From: Oligoflexia bacterium
GTDB lineage: Bacteria > Bdellovibrionota > UBA1018
DNA: 33,396 bases
NCBI GenBank assembly: GCA_014376785.1
Contig: JACMQW010000046.1
Coordinates: 1-33,396 of the forward strand
Direction of reading: 5' to 3'
Each line of letters opens with the position of its first letter. Within the stretch, counting starts at the first letter, position 1. Shown here piece after piece: positions 5,632-14,239 of this stretch. Below the pieces are notes generated by a model, which did not search any database, was not told the origin of the DNA, and worked only from the letters and a program-made list of their open reading frames with translations. The position numbers and the translations under genes are program-made.

Positions 5632-8196
5632 CTACCAATTCTGAGTATTTTTTTCTAAAGGCGCGTTCTGCGCTGGAATTACGTAAGCCGCACCGGTGCG
5701 AAACGAAGTGCCTGAGAATGCGCCGTAAATCTTTGCATCCCGTGAATAAGAAACTTGGAAGAGGTAAGCACGGTCGTGCTTTAGCGCAGTAGAGAGGCGA
5801 TAGGCAAGATCGACATCTGAGTTCGGATCTAAGATCAGAGTGTTAGGACCTTTGTGAAAAAGAGGCTCCCTTTTTCCCGACGGCGAAATCTGATTAGAGT
5901 ACACCACTTCAGTCAAATCTCGCGCGCCCATGACCTCTTTCGGTCGAGAGATTCTAAAGAAAAGTACCTGGGCGTCTTCTTTCAAATTGAATCGGATACG
6001 GATAAATCCTTCCGACGTTTTATCTGCCGTGAGATCAGTAGTGATCGCTTCGGCGTCGCTATTTTGATATTTAGAATATCCTTCGAATCCCATCGCCTTC
6101 TCGGTGAGTATGAGGATCTTATCCACGGAAGTCTGCGCCAGGCCGTGTTCCTGAATGCGGCCGAAAGAGGCGTTCGAAGCGGTAACAAAATAATCCAGGG
6201 GCCGCTCGGCAAGGCTGGCTCGCAAAAGAAGCATGAGTGACCGACCGATCGATCGATCACCGAAGAGCACCTTCAGTGCATAGAAGATTTGTTCAGGATT
6301 TTTTTCAAGGTGGGCACGGGCCGCAGCTTCCCACTGTTCTAAGACAAAGGAGCGCTTGCCACTACGGATGAGTCGTTCCACGAGGGCCGCGCGTTGTTCA
6401 GGGCGAACCTCCAGAAATCGTTCGACATCGGGTCTCTGAAAATGGAATCCCCAGTAAAAAGAGCTTCGCCCGAAGGTGGCGCGTTTCAGCCTCTGTGAAT
6501 TAGGTTCGCCATTCGATCTCGGTATAAACGGTGAGACCTCGGGAAATAAACTCGGTTTTCCTGTAAAATTTTCGATTTCGGCGATGTTTCCCATGAGGGC
6601 TTTTCCACTGGTGGCAGAATCGTCATACTGCGTTTCGCCGATGATAAAGAGAGAGGCGGGATCTTTTTTTTCATAAAGATTGGCATCTAAAACGACCGAG
6701 ATTTTACGTGAAATTTTTTCGTCATTTGTGCTGAGCCAAGTACGCAGTCGATCCTGCCGTTCAGCGACACTGCGGAAAACGTGATGTCTACCGTCGGGAA
6801 GCGTGATCTCCGCGTCGATCATGTTCAGCTTCCGAGTGTGGTCATATTTCATAATCAAGGCGATGTCTGCGCTCTTCCGGTGTTCTTCCTCATTGGTTTT
6901 TGCTTTACGTTCGAATATTTTTTCTACGGATGGGCACGGCTTTCCGGCATCACGCGACGCAAATTCCTCTGATAAGCTAAATGTTCCGGACATCGCGCGG
7001 TCATAGGCTTCAGCGCCGTCGGGCGAGTCCAGGTCGTAACGGTATCCGATATCGAAGAGTCTTCCTCTCAGGGAAACATCATCGAATTCGTAGGGAACGA
7101 GGTTTAGATTTTGGGCGAGGAAGCTTTTTTGTTCGAAACGCGTTCCTTTCAGGACGAGAACCCCCTTGAAAGCATCGCGCTGCGCGAATCCTGATGTCAT
7201 CCGGTTGTGAAGACCGACCCGCTTAACGGTCGAAAGTTTTACTTTTGCATAATGGGCGTTCTCTCTTAAAACAGAAATTCGGAATCCTCCGTCACCCACG
7301 CCGGTGAGTCGGTAAGATACTCCCGCAGTCTGAAGGCCTGGATTTGGAAGGAATTTCCAACCCACTTCCGCTCCGACTTCGACTCGTCCGGCGAATGACC
7401 AGGAAATGACTTCTCCATCTTCCATTTTATTTTGGACGGCTTTTACTGAAAGAGGAGTGCGGAGGGGAAAGGTCCCGATGTTTAGAAAACGGGAAAACCG
7501 CGCGCGAATCGATGGATCGATGTAGAAGATGGGAGTGTAAGGATTTACTTCGTTTACCGCAGGATCTGGGGCGGGAGGACTCGATTTCTTCTCGTCGTCG
7601 GATTTGATGGCTTTACTCTTAATGGTCTGATAGCCGCCATTCAGTTTTTCAAGGAGCGCATCCCGTTCCATCGTCAGGATTTCCAGCTTGTGCCGCTCGT
7701 CGAGTTTCGGAAAGTGGCGTGCGGTGACTTGCCGAACGTCTGACCATTCGAGGTTAAGTTGCGGCTCGAAAATGAAACTGGCGTAGGGGCTTCCTAGGCC
7801 CGTGGTGGATGAATCTTTAAAGGTGGTCCACATGCCGAGGGGTGCACCGTCCGCTCGAATCCGTGCACGGTCGATGACTGTCCATGTTCCTAAGACGTCT
7901 GAATTATCGAAGACTTCTCGTTCGAGATGAATGCCCGCGCGACTTCGGTCTCCCAGGCGAACGGAATAAAGATCGTAACTCCCAGCGCTCGAGAAGACTG
8001 AGCTGATGACCGAGGTAATTCCTTGATTCACGGATGACTGGAGCGCCGTCCAAATTTCACCAGGCCAGCTCTGGAGGCTGAGTGGCCCTCCCGGTTCCTT
8101 CCCGCCGGCAGCGCTGGGCTTCGACGTGGCTAAGAGACTGATCGTGAGGATCAGGCAAAAGCGGAGGCTATTGCAGGTGGGAAAGGTTCTTCGCAA
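5632..8196 (-). CDS. Large secreted protein of unknown function (854 aa)
   Basis: The gene starts with TTG at 8196; the nearest upstream ATG (8216) is out of frame. AAGAGAG lies about six bases before the TTG, which supports this start. A signal peptide (LRFCLILTISLLATSKPSAAG) is followed by a long soluble protein with few cysteines. About residues 170-215 are charged and possibly helical. A beta-rich middle (about 240-400) holds segments such as GRVEVGAEVGWKF and YRLTGVGDGGFRISVL. The last 250 residues include helical and beta parts. It ends in NTQNW. I recognise no domain. Size and export suggest a periplasmic or outer-surface role. It is divergent from the histidine kinase across about 200 bases that hold the kinase promoter. 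Confidence 0.75.
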   Translation of the reverse strand: MRRTFPTCNSLRFCLILTISLLATSKPSAAGGKEPGGPLSLQSWPGEIWTALQSSVNQGITSVISSVFSSAGSYDLYSVRLGDRSRAGIHLEREVFDNSDVLGTWTVIDRARIRADGAPLGMWTTFKDSSTTGLGSPYASFIFEPQLNLEWSDVRQVTARHFPKLDERHKLEILTMERDALLEKLNGGYQTIKSKAIKSDDEKKSSPPAPDPAVNEVNPYTPIFYIDPSIRARFSRFLNIGTFPLRTPLSVKAVQNKMEDGEVISWSFAGRVEVGAEVGWKFLPNPGLQTAGVSYRLTGVGDGGFRISVLRENAHYAKVKLSTVKRVGLHNRMTSGFAQRDAFKGVLVLKGTRFEQKSFLAQNLNLVPYEFDDVSLRGRLFDIGYRYDLDSPDGAEAYDRAMSGTFSLSEEFASRDAGKPCPSVEKIFERKAKTNEEEHRKSADIALIMKYDHTRKLNMIDAEITLPDGRHHVFRSVAERQDRLRTWLSTNDEKISRKISVVLDANLYEKKDPASLFIIGETQYDDSATSGKALMGNIAEIENFTGKPSLFPEVSPFIPRSNGEPNSQRLKRATFGRSSFYWGFHFQRPDVERFLEVRPEQRAALVERLIRSGKRSFVLEQWEAAARAHLEKNPEQIFYALKVLFGDRSIGRSLMLLLRASLAERPLDYFVTASNASFGRIQEHGLAQTSVDKILILTEKAMGFEGYSKYQNSDAEAITTDLTADKTSEGFIRIRFNLKEDAQVLFFRISRPKEVMGARDLTEVVYSNQISPSGKREPLFHKGPNTLILDPNSDVDLAYRLSTALKHDRAYLFQVSYSRDAKIYGAFSGTSFRTGAAYVIPAQNAPLEKNTQNW

Positions 8197-8356
8197 AACG
8201 GCTCTCTTTCTTTCATGGTGGTAAATGCAGACAGTGTGCCGAAAGTTCCTCGTAAATCGGGCGATGAAACTTATTAAGGCCTGGGTGAGGTGAGAGCACT
8301 GTCTAAGTTTTCGACACTTGAGGGATTTCGGCCGGGGAATGCGGGAGGCTTAAAGA

Positions 8357-8385
8357 TTGAGTTTAGGCTGAGAAGTTGGTTTAAT
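8357..8385 (+). promoter_or_regulatory. Putative promoter for a leaderless histidine kinase mRNA
   Basis: TTGAGT at 8357-8362, a 17-base spacer and TTTAAT at 8380-8385 make a good sigma-70-type pair. The expected start, 8391-8394, coincides with the ATG at 8394, and there is no Shine-Dalgarno sequence. Activity is inferred. Confidence 0.5.
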
Positions 8386-8393
8386 TTTGTGGC

Positions 8394-9548
8394 ATGGAAG
8401 AAGCTCATCTAAACGCTCGCGAATACGAATCTTCTCAATACGGAAGCGTTCTCGATAACGCCCTTGATTGCGTCGTGGTCATGAACGAACGAGGGGAAAT
8501 CGTTCATTGGAATAAGCAATCGGAGGGCACGTTCGGATGGGCGCACGATGAAGTGATCGGGAAAGTGATGTCTCAGGTGATCGTTCCCGCGCAGCACCGG
8601 CAGGCGCATGACCGCGGGCTTCAGCATTTTTTACGTTCCGGCGAGGGGCCCGTTTTAAATCACCGCATAGAGATCACCGCACTTCGAAGAGACGGAATGG
8701 AGTTCCCGGTGGAGTTGACGATTACTCCGGTGCGAACCGAGAAAGGAGAATTCCATTTCTATTCATTCCTGCGAGACATTTCCGCAAGAGAAGACGCGGA
8801 TCGGAAACATCACGATTTATTAATGAGTTTAGAAAGCGCTCTTTCTGCGAGAGATGAATTCATCGGCATTGCGAGCCATGAATTAAAGACTCCGCTGACT
8901 TCACTTCGACTGCAGTTCCAAATGGCGGAACGTCAGATGGCCGCGGGTGACCTTCGTGCTTACAGCCAAGAGTCAGTGCAGAAGCGCATCGGGGTGACCA
9001 ATCGTCAAATCGACCGAATGCTCCACTTGATTGATGGGATGTTGGATATTTCGCGAATCGCTTCGGGGAAGTTGCATGTCGCGCTATCAAACGTGGATCT
9101 AAGCTCCGTGGTGAATGAACTCGCCGAGCGATTCTCGGATCAGTGGTTGCTTGCAAGATCATCTGTGACGCTCGATATCGAGCCGGAAGTTTACGTTCGA
9201 TGTGATGTCTACCGGATGGAGCAAGTCGTTTCGAATCTGATTACGAACACGATCAAGTACGGCGCAGGCCGACCTGTGCATCTCTGCTTGAAGAAAGATG
9301 CCGAAACTGCAGAATTCTCAATCCAAGATCAGGGAATGGGAATTTCGAAGGAAGATCATGATCGAATTTTCAATCGGTTTGAGCGTGCGGTTCCGTGTAG
9401 CTCTGTCAGTGGGCTCGGTTTAGGGCTCTACATCACCCGCCAAATATTAGAGTCGCAGGGCGGGTCGATTCGAGTGGAAAGCGAAGTGGGTAAGGGCTCG
9501 AATTTTATTTTTCGAATGCCGCTTGTTTTGCCCGGCTTAGAGACCTGA
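8394..9548 (+). CDS. PAS-domain sensor histidine kinase, soluble
   Basis: The protein has 384 residues. A PAS domain spans about residues 15-128 (VLDNALDCVVVMNERGEI ... GWAHDEVIG, then the PAC-like FHFYSFLRDIS). The HisKA dimerisation helix carries the phospho-acceptor H162 in SHELKTPLTS. The HATPase_c domain has the N box at N281-N285, G1 DQGMGIS at 312, F box FNRF at 326 and G2 GLGLGLY at 340. No transmembrane segment or signal peptide is present, so it senses an internal signal, possibly through a PAS-bound ligand; no heme or flavin ligand can be assigned. No response regulator is nearby, so its partner is elsewhere. The 3' end overlaps the convergent OmpA-like gene by 12 bases. Its mRNA may be leaderless. 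Confidence 0.93.
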   Translation: MEEAHLNAREYESSQYGSVLDNALDCVVVMNERGEIVHWNKQSEGTFGWAHDEVIGKVMSQVIVPAQHRQAHDRGLQHFLRSGEGPVLNHRIEITALRRDGMEFPVELTITPVRTEKGEFHFYSFLRDISAREDADRKHHDLLMSLESALSARDEFIGIASHELKTPLTSLRLQFQMAERQMAAGDLRAYSQESVQKRIGVTNRQIDRMLHLIDGMLDISRIASGKLHVALSNVDLSSVVNELAERFSDQWLLARSSVTLDIEPEVYVRCDVYRMEQVVSNLITNTIKYGAGRPVHLCLKKDAETAEFSIQDQGMGISKEDHDRIFNRFERAVPCSSVSGLGLGLYITRQILESQGGSIRVESEVGKGSNFIFRMPLVLPGLET

Positions 9549-10655
9549 AGCGTCACCGTCTCTTGCTTCGTCGTCCGTGGCTTGGTTCACTCCGTCGACG
9601 ATCAAGTCCAAGTCTTGTACTCCCGTGAATTCGAATTCCGCGCGTCGATTTTTCTGCCACGCGATTTCATTGTGAGCGAGATCCACCGGTTGGAGTTCGC
9701 TGTACCCGCGGGCTTCAATTTTTTCACGAGGAATGCCTTCGCGGATGAGGGCGTTTTTCACGCTCAGCGCTCGTCCATCAGAGAGTCTTTGGTTGTACTC
9801 GACGCTTCCTCGTTCGTCGGTGTGTGCACCGATTCGAAGGAGTTGCCAATTATCGCCCTTCGCAAATAAAAATTGTCCGAGGCGCGCTAACCTTGCGGCT
9901 GCTTCGGGGCGTAACGTCGTTTTATCGTAATCAAATTCAATTCGACGAGCGTCGAGAATCATTCGCACACGCTTTAGACCTCGGTCTTTTTGCACAATTT
10001 GAATTCCCGGGCGCCTCACATATCGGACGCGTGAAGTGGGAGCGTCTCCGGTAATCGGCCATCCAAACTCGATCCCGGCTTGGAAGATATTTTCTTTACG
10101 AGGGGCGATGTTCATCGAAGTGAGCCACCGTGCTCCGACTCGTACGCGGTGATTGGTTTCTGGCCACTCGTAGAACACTTGCGCGCCCACGCGAATCGGC
10201 TTTACGCCTTGGGACTCGATGAGTTGTCCATTTCCAAGCCCGATATCACCCACCATGTTTGCAGTCATTACCGGACCAAACTGCCATCCGCTCCAGTTTC
10301 CATACCGAAGCGACGATTCGATGTAGCTTCCGCGCGTGATGACCTTTGTAAATCCGCCCGGCGCATTTTCGCCCGCCCGCTTACTGAATTGCCACCCACC
10401 GCCTAAGTCGAAAACCCACTTCTTCATAAAATAAACAGAACCGAGAGCCTTCAAATCAAACTGCACTCCACTTCGGTCTCCTTCGGGAACCGCGTAGGGA
10501 CTCACGGATCCGTAACCGATATCCGACCCCACGAACACATGAAGCGGGAGAGGTTTTTCCGCAAACGCGCTGGCAGACGTGAGACCGATCAGGACGGAGA
10601 AAAAGGAAAGTGACGTTTGAAAGGTTCTTTCGATGCCAGAGCATGGGTTCATCAT
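9537..10655 (-). CDS. OmpA-family outer membrane protein (beta-barrel plus peptidoglycan-binding domain)
   Basis: The product is 372 residues with a signal peptide ending near SASAFAE (about residue 32). Residues about 35-210 are beta-strand rich and aromatic (HVFVGSDIGYGS, WVFDLGGGWQFS, RVRVGARWL), as in an outer-membrane barrel. About residues 230-345 are an OmpA C-like domain: IEFDYDKTTLRPEA, then GAHTDERGSVEYNQRLSDGRA with the Asp and Arg that bind diaminopimelate in peptidoglycan, then KNRRAEFEF. An acidic tail of about 25 residues follows. The ATG at 10655 overlaps the TGA of the upstream DUF1853-like gene (ATGA), so translation is probably coupled. A second ATG follows directly. Confidence 0.9.
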   Translation of the reverse strand: MMNPCSGIERTFQTSLSFFSVLIGLTSASAFAEKPLPLHVFVGSDIGYGSVSPYAVPEGDRSGVQFDLKALGSVYFMKKWVFDLGGGWQFSKRAGENAPGGFTKVITRGSYIESSLRYGNWSGWQFGPVMTANMVGDIGLGNGQLIESQGVKPIRVGAQVFYEWPETNHRVRVGARWLTSMNIAPRKENIFQAGIEFGWPITGDAPTSRVRYVRRPGIQIVQKDRGLKRVRMILDARRIEFDYDKTTLRPEAAARLARLGQFLFAKGDNWQLLRIGAHTDERGSVEYNQRLSDGRALSVKNALIREGIPREKIEARGYSELQPVDLAHNEIAWQKNRRAEFEFTGVQDLDLIVDGVNQATDDEARDGDASGL

Positions 10656-11635
10656 TTAAGTCTACCCAGATGGCGCATGCTTTCCAAGGCTCGTTCTGCT
10701 TTTGCAAGCCATCCATCCGGAACACAGAAAAACCGGATTTCTTCGCCTCTGCTTCCGCCTCTGCCTTCACATTGGTGTCCATTGCTCCGGACGTAGGTTC
10801 CTTGGAAGGGTGGGAATTTGAGATCCATTTCCAAATCGGCTTTCGAGGGGCGCGATAGGCGCGTTTCGATTAGAAGATTCGGACCATTCTCGATGATTTC
10901 GGTAAAATCGTGAGTCCGGATCCAATCATTGCGCTCTGTGAAGTAAAAAAATTTTCCATCCGGTGATTTTGCCTGCAGGCTTGATTTGAAATCCGCCAAC
11001 TCGCTTTCTTCCACCCAGAATCCTCTGGAACCCACGGGATTTAATCCCGGTGGCGCGAACTGCTCGCGCTGGAGTTTCTTCCAGGGCAAAAAAAGGATTC
11101 CCCTAACGTAGGGCGCGGCGATCACCGAGTCTTCTTCCTGAATGCCAATGAGGCGCCTCATTTCCGGCTCGTTTAGAATGGTGAGCTGCTTTTTGAAAAT
11201 GGTTCTTGCCTTAATTCCGAAAGTATCTCGAAGCGTCGGACCGATCCAACGATCTGGATCTTCGGACCCCTCTTGGTCGAGGGCAAGGTAGAACTTCACC
11301 GCGACTTCCCAGTGAAACCAGACGTGGGGGAGAGACGTTATTTTTTGGAGAAGATCGATCTCGGTCCTCCCCGGGATAACGATTCCTGCCCGAAGTTCTG
11401 AAGTAGCTGGATGAGCGCGAAAAAGGGCTTCTTGAATTCGCTCAAACCGAAGTCCGATTCGAGACGATTTCAAAAGCCCGAGACGCTCCGTCAAAAAATT
11501 GGCAGCGAGGGTTAAGTCGATGTTTTCGAGTGGGGAACGCAAAAATTCGCGTGCCGGCGCAGGAAATGAGGGAGGAGGAAGCAAAAGGAGCGGGGTTTTC
11601 CAACCCCACTCCCATTCTTTCGAATAATTTTGCAA
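10652..11635 (-). CDS. DUF1853-family-like protein
   Basis: The frame is 327 residues and starts at TTG 11635; no in-frame ATG exists near the N-terminus. The region LRFERIQEALFRAHP, then GRTEIDLL, WFHWEVAVKFYLAL and DPDRWIGPTLRDTF follows the order I know for DUF1853, an uncharacterised cytoplasmic family, and its D...E...K pattern could fit a nuclease-like fold. That last point is a guess. The C-terminal part has FFYFTERNDWIR and a Cys pair near the end. No signal peptide is present. Its stop overlaps the start of the OmpA-like gene. The upstream lysine-rich gene ends 27 bases before it, so all three may share a transcript. Confidence 0.65.
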   Translation of the reverse strand: MQNYSKEWEWGWKTPLLLLPPPSFPAPAREFLRSPLENIDLTLAANFLTERLGLLKSSRIGLRFERIQEALFRAHPATSELRAGIVIPGRTEIDLLQKITSLPHVWFHWEVAVKFYLALDQEGSEDPDRWIGPTLRDTFGIKARTIFKKQLTILNEPEMRRLIGIQEEDSVIAAPYVRGILFLPWKKLQREQFAPPGLNPVGSRGFWVEESELADFKSSLQAKSPDGKFFYFTERNDWIRTHDFTEIIENGPNLLIETRLSRPSKADLEMDLKFPPFQGTYVRSNGHQCEGRGGSRGEEIRFFCVPDGWLAKAERALESMRHLGRLK

Positions 11636-11662
11636 ACGATGAATGCTGAGGTCGCTGATTGC

Positions 11663-12007
11663 TTAATATTCAGTGTGCTTTTTTTTCTTCTTTTTCTTTT
11701 TAGAATGCTTCTTCCCTTTGTGAGCCTTTTTTCCAGCTTTTTTCTTCGCGTGTTTCCGAGCGCGATGGGTCGGTTCAGGAGCCGGCTCAGCTGCTGTAGG
11801 CGCAGGAGCGGTCATTCCACCCATGTCCGGTGCAGGAGCGGGCACGTCGGCTGTGGCCGGTGGTGCGAGGCCGGTCTCTTCTGCTCCCGCAAGCGGAGCA
11901 AACATCAGAACCGAGGCCAGAGCGAGGGCTGCTGCATGGCCGAAAGTTTTTCGGGCGATTGATTTTCTATTTGCGAGAGACAAAACGTGTTTCAGTTGAG
12001 CGATCAT
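11663..12007 (-). CDS. Secreted lysine-rich protein with Ala/Pro linker
   Basis: The start is ATG 12007, preceded by GAGGAAG at good spacing; the frame extends 27 codons further up but without a comparable signal. The product is 114 residues. A basic N-terminus and hydrophobic core (HAAALALASVLMFAPLAGAEE) make a signal peptide. Then comes an Ala/Pro-rich stretch (ATADVPAPAPDMGG ... AAEPAPEPTH). The last 32 residues are mostly Lys, Ala and His, ending in a run of eight lysines and HTEY. Such a tail could bind polyanions such as lipopolysaccharide, nucleic acid or acidic wall polymers; this is inference. It resembles histone-H1-like tails in composition only. Confidence 0.75.
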   Translation of the reverse strand: MIAQLKHVLSLANRKSIARKTFGHAAALALASVLMFAPLAGAEETGLAPPATADVPAPAPDMGGMTAPAPTAAEPAPEPTHRARKHAKKKAGKKAHKGKKHSKKKKKKKKHTEY

Positions 12008-12105
12008 GGTCTTTCTTCCTCGTTGATTGGACTTATGTAAAATCGTAGAGCAAAATCGATCGGAAATCACTAGATCGATTCGTGCCACTCGAAGGAATAA
12101 ATGAA

Positions 12106-12675
12106 ATGAGTAAAGCCTTCACAAAAGAGGACGACCTTCCGAACGAACCCGAGGCGGACGAAGACGACGTGGGCCCCGTTCCTGCGGGGAGTAAGAACTA
12201 CATGACGTGGGAGGGAGCGGAGCGTCTAAGAACCGAACTTCGGGGTTTATTAAATCATGATCGACCCGAAACGGTTCGGGTGGTTTCTTGGGCGGCCGGA
12301 AACGGCGATCGTTCTGAAAATGGCGATTACATTTACGGAAAGAAAAAGCTCCGCGAAATTGACCGACGAATTCGTTTTCTTCAGCGCCGGCTGGACGTCG
12401 TTGAAATCGTCGAGAGTGAAAAAAACGAGACGAATCAGATTCTGTTCGGCGCCTGGTCGCGGCTCCGAGATGAAGCAGGGTTAGAGCGGACTTACCGAAT
12501 TGTGGGCGTGGATGAAACGGATCCGCGGCGCGGCTTTATTAGCTGGCTTTCTCCGATGGCAAAAGCCCTGCTCCAGTCGAGGGTGGGTGACGCGGTTACG
12601 GTTCGCACTCCACGCGGGGACGAGGATTTAGAGATCCTCGAAGTTTGGTACCGAGCACGTCCCGACCACGCTTAG
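12106..12675 (+). CDS. greB: Transcript cleavage factor GreB
   Basis: GreB rescues backtracked RNA polymerase by stimulating cleavage of the 3' RNA end. The start is ATG 12106 with AAGGA about nine bases before it; an ATG at 12101 stops at once. The 189-residue product has the N-terminal coiled coil with YMTWEGAERLRTEL, then GNGDRSENGDYIYGKKKLRE, whose Asp and Glu form the acidic tip that enters the polymerase channel, and IDRRIRFLQRRL. The C-terminal FKBP-like domain has YRIVGVDETDP ... GFISWLSPMAKALL. DYIYGKKKLREIDRRIRFL favours GreB over GreA. An unusual acidic extension of about 30 residues (EDDLPNEPEADEDD) precedes the conserved part. Confidence 0.92.
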   Translation: MSKAFTKEDDLPNEPEADEDDVGPVPAGSKNYMTWEGAERLRTELRGLLNHDRPETVRVVSWAAGNGDRSENGDYIYGKKKLREIDRRIRFLQRRLDVVEIVESEKNETNQILFGAWSRLRDEAGLERTYRIVGVDETDPRRGFISWLSPMAKALLQSRVGDAVTVRTPRGDEDLEILEVWYRARPDHA

Positions 12676-12687
12676 TTCATACACGGG

Positions 12688-14151
12688 TTATTTTCCTAGG
12701 CACGCATCCACGCGCGATTCCAGAAAGCTCCCATAGTTCGACGCTTCGGATGTGGGGAGCGAGAGCAAGGTCATGCTGGCGCGAAAGTCGTAGTGGTATT
12801 TTTTCTTGTCCAAGATGGCTTTCGCAAGGGAAAGTTCGCCGTGTGGATGGATGTAAATTTTCGTGTCGCGGTACATGGGTTTAGACAGGATGGCTTGGAT
12901 GCGGGCGTAGGCCTTTTGATCCTGATCGGTTGCATTTCGAAGGCGGTAAGTTCCGGCGATGATCGCGTCTGAATTTTTTGTAGCGGTGATTTGATCGTAG
13001 GGTAACCACTCGGATTCACTGTCGTAACTTTCGCCGGGTTTCAAGTAAGTAAGCCAAGCCATGTTTTTTGTGATCTCGTCGGAATCATTTTTCAACTGAG
13101 TGAAATCTTGATCAGCCGAGGTGGCTCCGCCGGGCGACGCGAGCGACGCAAATTCTTGCGCCCCTTCTTTAGAAGTGGAAATCACGATTGCATTGCTATT
13201 CAGTTCCGTGACGAGGGCCTGCGAAGTGCGCCCGGCGGCTAAGTCTTGTTGGGATTGCCTCTGGTAGTCTTGGTTCGTGCTCAGGCCGATCCGAAATCCT
13301 GTCATTCCGTATTCGCCGAACCGACTATTTTTCCTGACGTCGGTGGCTTTTAATTTCGCGTTCGATCCGAAAAAGGGGCTTTGAGTGCCTTGAATTCCGT
13401 AATTCGGATCGGAAGTAAAAGGTCCCACGGCAAGATTCGGATACTCGCGGTTAAACCGAGCCGCTTCCTTTTCATCCATGATTCCATCGGCGCCTGCGAA
13501 GAGTTCGTAAGCACCTAGGTTGAGTAAGTTAACCGCTCCGCCTCCGCACTCCAAGCGACATTCTTCGCCGTAGAAGCATTGCATCGCGGCCGCGCTATCC
13601 CCGTTCGAAGCCACGCAGTAGGAGCCTTTCAAACCCGACCAAAGCTTTTGAAAGCCCGGACCAGAAACGCTGCAGAGGCGATTTTTTTTCACGTCGTCTT
13701 CGGTCAGAAATCCGTATTTGGGATTTCTTTTTAATTTTAGCGCCGCTCTTTCGAGAGCCTTTGCGAGCTGCTTTTTATACTCACAATAGGCGGGGGTGGA
13801 CCAAAGCCAATCGACTCGTTTTGATTCGTTCTTTAAATCTTCCGCTGACGCAATATTTGCGACGAGGGGGGGCGTGTCGGATGAGCACGGGTAGGCGGAT
13901 CCGGGCTGGCGAGGGTTCGTCGCGGGCGCACCGGACCTGAATTTGATCTTCATTTCTTTTTCTAGAATGCGGTAGTGACAAATCTCATCGTCGCTTGCAC
14001 CCGCTAGAATCTGGGATCTCATGGCGGGTGGTAATCCGAGTAAGAGGTCATCAGAGCGGGGCTTCGCGGCGAGAGCCGAGAGGGAAAAGAGTGTGACCGC
14101 CGCCGTGAGCAGTATTCGGACAACGGAGATTAGGAAGGGAAGACGCGCCAT
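12688..14151 (-). CDS. Secreted cysteine-containing protein of unknown function (487 aa)
   Basis: The ATG at 14151 has AAGGAGAG just upstream. A signal peptide runs to about residue 29 (LLTAAVTLFSLSALAA). The mature protein has about ten cysteines, clustered in AYCEYK, RLCSVSG, SYCVAS and QCFYGEECRLECGGGA (about 110-205), which suggests disulfides in the periplasm or outside. A later region (about 280-420) is rich in Asn, Asp and Ser, and the end has YIHPHGELSLAKAIL and a last Cys (DACLGK). No family is recognised. It converges on greB with 12 bases between stops. Upstream, about 90 bases separate it from the divergent cysE. Confidence 0.75.
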   Translation of the reverse strand: MARLPFLISVVRILLTAAVTLFSLSALAAKPRSDDLLLGLPPAMRSQILAGASDDEICHYRILEKEMKIKFRSGAPATNPRQPGSAYPCSSDTPPLVANIASAEDLKNESKRVDWLWSTPAYCEYKKQLAKALERAALKLKRNPKYGFLTEDDVKKNRLCSVSGPGFQKLWSGLKGSYCVASNGDSAAAMQCFYGEECRLECGGGAVNLLNLGAYELFAGADGIMDEKEAARFNREYPNLAVGPFTSDPNYGIQGTQSPFFGSNAKLKATDVRKNSRFGEYGMTGFRIGLSTNQDYQRQSQQDLAAGRTSQALVTELNSNAIVISTSKEGAQEFASLASPGGATSADQDFTQLKNDSDEITKNMAWLTYLKPGESYDSESEWLPYDQITATKNSDAIIAGTYRLRNATDQDQKAYARIQAILSKPMYRDTKIYIHPHGELSLAKAILDKKKYHYDFRASMTLLSLPTSEASNYGSFLESRVDACLGK

Positions 14152-14239
14152 GCTCTCCTTATGATAAAGAGGAAACTCTCATAAATGAACTGTTTAAAGG
14201 CTGTGGATCTTTTGACGATTCCACGCCAAACTCATTTGC

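Noticed and set aside
5854-6260. Overlapping frames of 128 and 92 residues inside the 854-residue gene.
   Set aside because: They are shadows of the long gene on the other strand or in another frame, without ribosome sites or domain patterns.
10652-11635. Calling the DUF1853-like protein a nuclease.
   Set aside because: The D...E...K spacing is suggestive but not the standard PD-(D/E)XK pattern, and nothing in the context supports it.
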